From NCBI GenBank assembly GCA_013398275.1, contig VZSE01005030.1, forward strand, positions 1-64,000: 64,000 nucleotides of DNA, in the 5' to 3' direction. Position numbers and translations under genes: made by a program. The notes below the pieces were generated by a model, which worked only from the letters and a program-made list of their open reading frames with translations, made no database searches and was not told the origin of the DNA. The number at the start of each line of letters is the position of its first letter. Position 1 is the first letter of the stretch. This stretch comes from Promerops cafer. Lineage: Eukaryota; Chordata; Aves; Passeriformes; Nectariniidae. Below are positions 58,601 through 64,000 of the stretch, piece after piece.

Positions 58601-60866
58601 CTTCCTGCTCTGTGATGTGCCCATCTTTGTGGTTCCTCCATTCTGACACCCCACCTGCCCTACCCCAGCCCCTTTACTGTCCTCTCACTGTTTTCTGGGG
58701 AGGTGCTGACATCTTCAGCCTCCTCCAGCCTCCTGGCTGTCCCTGCAGCCTTTTCTGCTGTTGCCTGCCTCCTGCTGTGTGCTCCAAAAGTGGGACAGAG
58801 AGGATTTTCTCATTGGTTTGCTTCTGGTTTCTCCTTTCCTCTCATGCTGTCCTTCTAACAACTGTAGTAACTCCTCCTCTGTATTGACTGGACATGGCTC
58901 TCCCATCTCCATTTCCCTTGAGGATGGATTCAGAGCTTGTTCCTCTCCACGTATCACAGGCTCTTTTGCAAGTTTTGCTCTTTTGCACCACATTCTCCTG
59001 TCTCTCCTTCTCCTTAGTCTTTCCCAAACTGGCCATCACGTGCTCTGCTCCACTGCTCTGGCTCTGTGTGCTCCTAGAAGCAGGGCTCATTGCTTCTTTC
59101 AGGTCTCCACTTTTCCTTCCTTTCAGTCTTTTGTCTTCCTTGCTCCCAAGGAAGCACCACCACCCCTCCCTGGTGACACATCACCTCGGAATGACCCGTG
59201 CTTAGTCCTGTGGCTCTTCCCTGTCCCAGGTCTCATGATTGTACTTTCCCCACAGCAGATTCACTCTCTGTGGGACTCCAGCAGCATCTTTGTACCTTCA
59301 TTCCTGTTCTGCAGGTTTGTCCCATTTTCTCTGCTGTCTCATTTTTCCCCTCACCATGCTTGTGATGTAAGTTCTTGCTGCTCTCTTCATACAAAATTCA
59401 TTATGCTCCCATTCCATTCCCCTCACTGCTGCAAGTCTTTGACTGACACATCCAGTCTGCTCCTCTTTTCCAGTCCTTTTTGCTATCCACACCCTCAGGT
59501 CTGTCTGCTTTCCCCACCCAATTCTCCATTTGGATGCACATTCTGGTAACTTCTTAAGCAAGTCTCTTCTTGTACAACCCTGGCAGTAACTTTATATCAT
59601 TAATCATTAATTTATTGGAAGAAATTTGGAATTGTCTGAGTATTTATCTATTTATCTCTGGGTATACCTACTGTTGAGGTGTTCATATCAGGGACACATA
59701 TAGCACACAATTCTCTCTTTTTTTTTTCTCTGGAATTTGAGGATTTTGGATAACTGGCTGTAGTTCTTGGATGCTTCTCAGTGAAGTCAGAGCAATGCCT
59801 CAAGCCAGGCCATGGTTTGATGGTTCTGGGGTTGTGTGAGGTGCTTTAATGCAGAGCAGACACATCCAGGCTCAGGGGCCTTCCTAAACATCCCCAGTAG
59901 GTGCTGGGTGAACTGGGCTGCCCCAGGCTGCTGCACCAGTGCAGTAAACCCAGTGTGCTGGGGACTCACCTGGCTCTGATCCCCGTGTGCCCCTGTCCTG
60001 GGCTGTGTATGTCAGGTTCTGGGGCCAGCCCTTGGGTCATTCTGATCACAGCTGTGTCACCTTCACAGGGTCATTCTCTTGTTCATTCTGCCAGCAGTGA
60101 CCAACCAGTGACCTGGCTGTGATGTTGTTTTTCTCTGGTTTTGTGCCTGTGTGTGCTCTTACAGCTGCCTCTGCCTTCTGCCCTGCAGGTGCACCTCTGT
60201 GAAGCTGATGGCCTGCTGGAATTCCTGGGAGTCTCCTCCTCAGAATTCACTCACCAGCCAGTTCTTGTGGCAGTGAAAATGCTGAGATCAGATGTCAACA
60301 AAACAGCCAGGTAAGTGCACCTGCAGTGCCAGCCAGCTGGGGAGGAAAGCAAATAGCAAACACCAAAACCCCAAGCACAGGTTAGCCCTGGGGGCTGCTG
60401 TGGGAGTGTTGTGTGTCTGGTGTATATTCCACGTGCTCATGGAAGGAGCAGGACACAGCAGGGAGGGGGTAGGGGAAGCTGGAATGCCAGCCTGAAATGC
60501 TGCATGAATCCTGTTTACTGGGAGAGGTCAGTGTTGAACGCGAGCTCACCACCACTTTCACACCCCTGCGTGCCAAGTGTAAATTACCCTGAACTGAGAA
60601 CACAGCCCTTGTGCTGTCCTCAGGCAAAGGACCAGGTCAGGATTCCGAGGTGTTTTGTGTTTTCCAAGGAACGATTTCCTGAAGGAGATCAAGATCATGT
60701 CGCGGCTGAAGAACGCGAACATCATCCGGCTGCTGGGCGTGTGCGTGCGCGACGACCCCCTGTGCATGATAACGGAGTACATGGAGAACGGAGACCTCAA
60801 CCAGTTCCTGTCTCAGAGGGAGATCTGCAGCAAATTTGCCATTTCAAACAACATCCCCTGTGTCAC
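40556..60866 (+). CDS. DDR2-like: discoidin domain receptor tyrosine kinase (DDR family), 3' part outside the window
   Basis: This is a collagen-activated receptor tyrosine kinase of the plasma membrane. Thirteen coding exons give 698 complete residues: signal peptide (1-17); discoidin domain (C24-C178, with W46, T50, D63, R98, E106); discoidin-like domain (about 183-361); extracellular juxtamembrane (362-413); membrane helix (414-435, GCLVAII core); tyrosine-rich cytosolic juxtamembrane (436-580, with NPTY480, DY516, HYAE537, Y554); and kinase N-lobe from about 581 (GEGQFG 586-591, VAVK622, alphaC E639, gatekeeper T668). Human DDR2 has 855 residues, so about 160, including the HRD and DFG motifs, lie beyond the window. 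Sequence is mostly DDR2-like. LYGGLGQL, NPxY, SGDYxEP and juxtamembrane length are DDR1-like, and an IER3-like gene lies upstream as at human DDR1. The symbol is therefore provisional. Family membership is certain; orthology is inference. Confidence 0.95.
43050..43092. repeat. 22-bp tandem duplication
   Basis: 'agacaccagtttgatcccag' plus 'gc' is present twice in direct succession within the intron between the first two coding exons. The surrounding Leu/Ala/Cys-rich open frames on both strands are compositional. Confidence 0.85.
43984..44130. mobile_element. CR1 3'-end fragments in inverted arrangement
   Basis: The left part (43984-44046) is an antisense CR1 end: 'atggaatcccagaatctcct', 'gagttggaagggacccacga'. 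The right part (about 44068-44130) is a sense CR1 end: 'ggagatcatctccaaggtcc', 'cattctgggattttggga'. Both are very short, giving a head-to-head pair in the first coding intron. Confidence 0.75.
45027..45129 (+). CDS. DDR2-like: DDR exon, residues 22-55 (start of discoidin domain)
   Basis: The acceptor 'gttcccatttgcag' ends at 45026; the donor gtgggt starts at 45130. It encodes the start of the discoidin domain (ICRYPLGM, then DEDITASSQW), including Cys24, Trp46 and Thr50, whose DDR2 counterparts sit in the collagen-binding pocket. The length of 103 nt keeps the frame with both neighbours. Confidence 0.95.
45864..45925. repeat. paired hairpins inside a 42-bp direct repeat
   Basis: 'caatgtgagt(t/c)tccttagaa' occurs at 45864-45883 and 45906-45925. 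Between them lie two perfect inverted repeats: GTTTCCTT/AAGGAAAC (45872-45891, 4-nt loop) and ATTGTGA/TCACAAT (45893-45909, 3-nt loop). The location is intronic. Confidence 0.8.
47171..47399 (+). CDS. DDR2-like: DDR exon, residues 56-132 (discoidin domain core)
   Basis: The acceptor 'gattttcccctcag' ends at 47170; the donor gtgagc starts at 47400. It encodes EEGDGAWCP, FLQIDLH, the invariant LVGTQGRHA and YRIDYSRNG, with the pocket residues Asp63, Arg98 and Glu106. The second half is GC-rich at third positions. The N-glycosylation sequon found in human DDR2 (NYS) reads DYS here, so that site is lost. The exon ends in phase 0. Confidence 0.96.
49050..49197 (+). CDS. DDR2-like: DDR exon, residues 133-181 (end of discoidin domain)
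   Basis: The acceptor 'ccttctcctgcag' ends at 49049; the donor gtgagc starts at 49198. It encodes VIDGN, VVLKDLRPPI, ARFVR and CMRVELYGCVW, closing the discoidin domain with Cys170 and Cys178. The residue before VCM is Thr168, where human DDR2 has Asn and human DDR1 has Ser. Confidence 0.96.
49350..49455 (+). CDS. DDR2-like: DDR exon, residues 182-216 (start of discoidin-like domain)
   Basis: The acceptor 'ccttcttttctag' ends at 49349; the donor gtggga starts at 49456. It encodes DGLASYSIPEGG and YLNDSTYDG with the glycosylation sequon N206-D-S. The stretch between YDG and the next exon (YQERR) differs from both human DDR1 and DDR2. Confidence 0.94.
50534..50720 (+). CDS. DDR2-like: DDR exon, residues 217-279 (discoidin-like domain)
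   Basis: The acceptor 'tccctggccag' ends at 50533; the donor gtaact starts at 50721. It encodes GLGQLTDGV, GLDDFTQS and VWPGYDYVGWRNES, family hallmarks of the DS-like domain, with sequons N255-E-S and N274-F-T. It ends in phase 0 at SMK. Confidence 0.96.
50791..50915 (-). mobile_element. CR1 LINE fragment
   Basis: An antisense CR1 end starts about 70 bp after the preceding DDR exon: 'gggttggaagggactttgaa', 'caggcagggacagcttccac', 'gaccaggttgctccaagccc', 'gtccaacctggccttgagta'. Confidence 0.9.
50916..54066 (+). other. DDR intron remainder, AT-rich
   Basis: No coding exon is seen between residues 279 and 280. The stretch around 51.9-52.5 and 53.4-53.75 kb is AT-rich and contains the 49-bp-spaced duplication listed separately. 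Confidence 0.5.
53531..53598. repeat. 19-bp exact direct repeat, 49 bp apart
   Basis: 'tattattaatgatcagatt' occurs at 53531-53549 and at 53580-53598 in an AT-rich part of the intron. It may be a remnant of a mobile element, but I cannot assign one. Confidence 0.75.
54067..54313 (+). CDS. DDR2-like: DDR exon, residues 280-361 (discoidin-like domain, second half)
   Basis: The acceptor 'ctcctcttcccag' ends at 54066; the donor gtgagt starts at 54314. It encodes VHCNNM, KGVKIFQRVEC, LDDKNPSARFVTVPL and FADTWMMMSEISFQS. These are close to the DDR2 motifs and clearly different from DDR1 in the last block. Confidence 0.96.
54546..54830 (-). mobile_element. CR1 LINE fragment (about 285 bp)
   Basis: The antisense CR1 copy starts 'gatcatagaatcacagagta', then 'tcctgagctggaaggatccc' and 'ctgtccaaaggctcctggag', ending near 'tcactggtcaccagagtgaa'. 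It is GC-rich and well preserved. Confidence 0.9.
55319..55411 (+). CDS. DDR2-like: DDR exon, residues 362-392 (extracellular juxtamembrane)
   Basis: The acceptor 'tttccttccacag' ends at 55318; the donor gtaagg starts at 55412. The 93-nt exon is flanked by phase-1 introns on both sides, so its skipping would keep the frame. It encodes a Ser/Thr-rich stalk with the sequon N386-V-T. It has no close match in the human DDR2 stalk, and the overall stalk length resembles DDR1. Confidence 0.85.
55895..56052 (+). CDS. DDR2-like: DDR exon, residues 393-445 (transmembrane helix)
   Basis: The acceptor 'ctctgtgattgcag' ends at 55894; the donor gtaata starts at 56053. It encodes a Thr/Ser-rich segment, KADDSNTS (similar to VDDSNTR in human DDR2) and the single membrane helix with the GCLVAII core (about 414-435), then a basic stop-transfer stretch KQYVQKRLEK. 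Confidence 0.96.
56303..56498 (+). CDS. DDR2-like: DDR exon, residues 446-510 (cytosolic juxtamembrane, NPxY)
   Basis: The acceptor 'tgctcctctgcag' ends at 56302; the donor gtaaca starts at 56499. It encodes RRILEEDATVRLS, then SNPTY480ER and LLQKLPEL. NPTY fits the PTB-docking consensus NPxY. Human DDR1b has SNPAY, whereas human DDR2 has SNSTY. Confidence 0.95.
57585..57829 (+). CDS. DDR2-like: DDR exon, residues 511-592 (juxtamembrane and glycine loop)
   Basis: The acceptor 'ggctccccttag' ends at 57584; the donor gtacag starts at 57830. It encodes CSGDYAEP (human DDR1 has YSGDYMEP at the same exon start), VPHYAETDIV, LQGVTGNNMYAVPAL, and then the kinase start LKEKLGEGQFGE with the glycine-rich loop at 586-591. 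It ends in phase 0. Confidence 0.96.
57830..60188 (+). other. DDR intron, pyrimidine-rich in part, no exon seen
   Basis: About 58.4-59.55 kb is rich in C and T on the plus strand and carries long Ser/Leu/Cys-rich open frames (up to 262 codons) with no known motif. I regard these as compositional. No splice-consistent exon fits between residues 592 and 593. Confidence 0.6.
60189..60310 (+). CDS. DDR2-like: DDR exon, residues 593-632 (kinase N-lobe, catalytic Lys)
   Basis: The acceptor 'ccttctgccctgcag' ends at 60188; the donor gtaagt starts at 60311. It encodes VHLCEADG, a variable loop, and PVLVAVKMLR with the ATP-anchoring Lys622. The variable loop (LLEFLGVSSSEFTHQ) matches neither human paralogue. 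Confidence 0.96.
60669..60866 (+). CDS. DDR2-like: DDR exon, residues 633-698 (kinase alphaC to hinge)
   Basis: The acceptor 'gtgttttccaag' ends at 60668; the donor gtaaga starts at 60867. It encodes NDFLKEIKIMSRLK (alphaC Glu639), IIRLLGVCV, PLCMITEYMENGDLNQFL (gatekeeper Thr668) and a divergent kinase-insert loop. This is the last coding exon in the window, ending with two bases of codon 699. Confidence 0.96.
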
Positions 60867-62246
60867 GTAAGAGAAGCTGCCTGGCTGGTTGGGATAAGTC
60901 AGCAAAACAGAGCTGCCAGTTTTATCTGCTGTGCCTTCCCAGCAGGGACCTTCCTGCAGCCTGGCCATTGCCATGGCATGTGGACGCCAGTCCTGCTTGG
61001 TGTGGGGTTGTTCCTGAGGCCTCTGGAGGTCTGTGTGCCCCTGAAGTGTCCCTGACAGAGCTGTTCTGGTCACAGAGACCATCTTAGATGTATTTATTGA
61101 GGTGACCATCTCTTTATGTTAGTGGGCTTGCATCAAATATTTCATTGATCTGAAAATCAGTTGCATTACAGCAAGAATTTTGGGATGAAAATCAAGAATC
61201 TCTCTTGGGCTTTTAAGAAGGTTCATATGTTCTCTGGTGTCCAAAAAATATTGCATGAGAGGAGCTGAGTGTAGAGCTTCAGTAAGGAGAAGATTTCATC
61301 AGCCAACAGAAGGAGAATATTTGGCAAAGAAAACCACTTTTTGTCAGCAGTGGCACTTGTCTCCCTCCTTGGTGGAAGGATTAAATCTGCCATAAAAGCA
61401 TCTCTGCTATTGCAGAAATGCTTTCCTCAGAGGAGAGTCATGTAGGACCAATATATTCTGCTTGATAAGGAGCCCTGCACTGACCAGGAGCTGCAGCATG
61501 GCTGAGCCTTTGGTCTGTTCCTCCCCAAAGGCTTACTTGGATTTGTGGTTCAGGCACCAGGCAGGCAGAGCCAGCTCTGCTGTGCTGGACAGGAGGTGGC
61601 TGGGTTTTACCATGGCCAGACAACACCAGCCTTGCTGCCAGGACCTGTCAGTGGTCCTGTCAGGAGTGTTAACCTGGTGTCCTGCAGTCAGGACATGCCA
61701 GGAGCTGTAGGAGGAGAGATGATCTGCATCTGAGTAGAAACAGATTCCAGATCTCTCCAGTCTCCTGCCCCTTCTGCCCATCTGAAACCTCATTCACCTT
61801 TAGACTTGTGGCTTTTTTCCCTGGCTAAAGCCTCAAAATGTTCTCTCTTTATCTCAGCTTCTCATCTGACTTCAGCACTGTCACTCACATTGTTCTCCTT
61901 GCTTTCCACTACTTGGCTCTACCTCTAGTTTTCATTGTCTCCCACTGATCCTCCAGCCTCTCCTTTTGTCCCTCCCAGGCAGAGAGTGTCACACAGAGGC
62001 AGCTCTGAAGGGGCTGTGTCCTGGCAGTGACAGGAGTGCCCCTGCCCAAGGAGCAGCTTGGCTCTGCTGGTGTCACATCTGGTGGACGTGACAAGGTGCA
62101 GCCACCCCACCTGTGTCCCAGACCCAGGATTTGGTGCATCAGAGGTGCTGACCAGCCCTTTCATGCACAGGGATCACACATTCTTGAGTCCTTGTGGCTC
62201 TTTGGTATTTGAAATGCATCTCCCTGCTGTCTCTGGCTGTCTGCTC

Positions 62247-62615
62247 ACAGAATCATTTAGGTTGGAAAAGCCCTTTAAGATCATTGATGTTCTCCCACCA
62301 GGATGGTGCCAAGGCCACCATGTCCCAAAAGTGCCACATCTACATGGCTTCTAAATCCCTCCAGGAATGATGAGTCCAGCACTGCCCTGGGCAGCCTGTG
62401 CTAAGACCTGACAAGATTTTGGTGAAGAAATTTTCCCCAGTATCCAACCTCTACCTCCCCTGGCCCAGCCTGAGGCTGTTTCTTCTGTCCCTGTTCCCTG
62501 GGAGCAGAGCCCAACCCCCCCGGCTGTCCCCTCCTGGCAGGGAGTTGTGGAGGGCCAGAAGGTCCCCCCTGAGCCTCCTTTTCTCCAGGCTGAGCCCCTC
62601 CAGCTTCTTCTCCAT
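62247..62615 (-). mobile_element. CR1 LINE fragment (about 370 bp)
   Basis: The antisense CR1 copy starts 'acagaatcatttaggttgga', then 'aagatcattgatgttctccc', 'cagcactgccctgggcagcc', and reaches the upstream block 'ccttttctccaggctgagcc'. It is the longest copy seen here. Confidence 0.92.
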
Positions 62616-63043
62616 CAGCTTTGCTGCTCCTCTGCCTTTGGGGTGCTGCCCCGAGGCACCACAATGACCCTGCTGAGGAGTCTGTCCCATCCAGTCCCGT
62701 CCCATCCTGTCCCTCTGCTCGTGCAGCTGCCTGTGTGGAGCCTTGGGAAATGCCTGAGCAGGGTGGCAGGAACCAAGAGGAAGCTGCTGGTGGGACCCTG
62801 CCAGGGTTTAGGTGGGACAGGAAAGATGGGGCTGCTCAGGTGGGGAGAGCAGCCCCAGGCAGGGAGGGAAGCACAGCTGAGCAGGGGAAGGGAAAACCTT
62901 CAGGGGGTCTTGGAGGCTGTGCCCATTCCTGTGCCACAGGCCAACAGCCAGGTTATCAGGGTGAGTGGGAGAGTTACTGCTCTGGAGCCTATAAAAAGTA
63001 GGAAGGAGGACTTTTTGTACAGACAGACAGTGACAGGACAGGG

Positions 63044-63300
63044 AGAATGGTTTTACACTGCTAGAGGGCAGGGTTGGATTAGATTTTAGGAAGAAAGTCT
63101 TTACTCAGAGGATGGTGAGGCCCTGGCACAGGGTGCCCAGAGAAGCTGTGGCTGTCCCATCCCTGGAAGTGTCCAAAGCCAGGCTGGAAGGGTCTTGGAG
63201 CAGCCTGGGATAGTGGAAGGTGTCCCTGCCTGTGGCAGGGGTAGAACAAAATGATCTTTAAAGTCCCTTCTGACTCAAACCATTCCATGATTCTGTGATA
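63044..63300 (+). mobile_element. CR1 LINE 3' fragment
   Basis: The sense CR1 copy reads 'ctagagggcagggttggatt', 'ggcacagggtgcccagagaa', 'gctgtcccatccctggaagt', 'ggaaggtgtccctgcctgtg', 'aaaccattccatgattctgt'. With 62247-62615 it forms an inverted pair separated by about 430 bp. Confidence 0.94.
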
Positions 63301-64000
63301 GTCTCATTTTTCTTTGTGTTCCAGTGGCAAAGACTTCTTTTTCTGACCTTTACTAAGAAATTCAAACTGTGAGCAGTTTATCAGATGTGTTCTGATGAGT
63401 GCTTGGTCGTGTGAAGTGTTTGAGCATCAGCAGTGGGAAGCAGGCTGAGCTCTGTGCTGGGAAGAATGCTGAGAGTCTGAAGGTCCCAACTCTGTGTATC
63501 CTGCAGCTTTATTAATCCTATCTTCATTTAGCTAATGGAGGAATTAAAATTAAATTAGATGGGAAATGCATCTGTTTCTATTTTCAGTAATGTTTAGCAT
63601 ATTTAAAACCAAGTCAACTCTCTTTCATGTGAAGTGGCACACTTATGTTAATATAAGCATTCAATAGTGGTGTTGTTTGAAATACCAGGCTAAGTGGTTT
63701 TCAAGATATGAGATTCTGAGCTCAATTTTTCATGTCTCTCTGCAAAAAGTTAGTGCTTTGATGCATGAACTCTTTGCAAATCTTGAGATTAATGTTTGAT
63801 ATTGAAAAAAGAATAAATCTGAAGGATGTCAGGTTGTAAAGGCCTGAATTTCAGGGACAGCCTGTCTGTTCCTGCTTAGTCAGCTCAGGATCTTGGCTGT
63901 TCATGCCCTGGAACAAGACAGTTTAGTTCCACTGTTATGGCAGAAAATAAAACAACAGGTCACTAACACATCAAATGCAATAAAGTCTTGAGTGTGGGGG

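Larger units (their letters stand above)
60867..64000 (+). other. DDR intron running off the window
   Basis: I looked for the next kinase exon (expected motif MATQIASGM near its start, then HRDLATRN) and did not find it. The intron therefore exceeds 3.1 kb and continues past the window. It contains two CR1 fragments in opposite orientation. Confidence 0.75.

Noticed and set aside
58761..59549. A 262-codon plus-strand frame between kinase exons
   Set aside because: It lies in a C/T-rich intron, is Ser/Leu/Cys-rich, has no known domain, and the exons on either side join in frame without it.

Overview
The window is vertebrate nuclear DNA, almost certainly from a bird. The main reason is at least eleven short 5'-truncated CR1 LINE fragments with the typical avian CR1 3' end (motifs such as 'atgatctttaaggtcccttccaa' relatives and 'gattctgtg' ends), together with GT-AG introns, a CpG-island promoter and minisatellites. 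No tRNA, rRNA, CRISPR or prokaryotic operon structure was seen.

Layout. 1-14 kb is upstream flank. It holds a lone exon-like segment on the minus strand (about 4.44-4.59 kb), a 0.75-kb T/C-rich tract, and one compact plus-strand gene at 7618-8136 that I recognise as an IER3 (IEX-1)-like immediate-early response gene, with a poly(A) signal at 8691. A G-rich degenerate minisatellite (13.34-14.2 kb, with a CR1 fragment nested in it) runs into a CpG island at about 14.2-14.7 kb. That island contains a 150-bp assembly gap. From about 14.7 kb to 40.49 kb I find no coding exon, and I read this as a long first intron.

From 40,488 to the end the window holds a discoidin domain receptor tyrosine kinase (DDR family) on the plus strand. 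I resolved thirteen coding exons, all with GT-AG borders and one continuous frame of 698 complete codons plus 2 nt: short signal peptide, F5/8C-type discoidin (collagen-binding) domain, discoidin-like domain, extracellular juxtamembrane segment, single membrane helix, tyrosine-rich cytosolic juxtamembrane segment, and the kinase N-lobe with glycine loop, catalytic Lys, alphaC Glu and Thr gatekeeper. The window ends inside the next intron, so the C-lobe (catalytic loop, DFG, activation loop, about 160 residues) is outside it.

The most interesting point is the identity of this receptor. Its core is mostly DDR2-like, but it carries several DDR1-type traits: a long extracellular juxtamembrane segment, an NPxY motif and an SGDYxEP motif. 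It also lies about 32 kb from an IER3-like gene, as DDR1 lies near IER3 in the human MHC region. It may be the avian DDR1 counterpart or a third DDR paralogue. The IER3-like and DDR genes are not obviously part of one pathway. Their shared interest is synteny.
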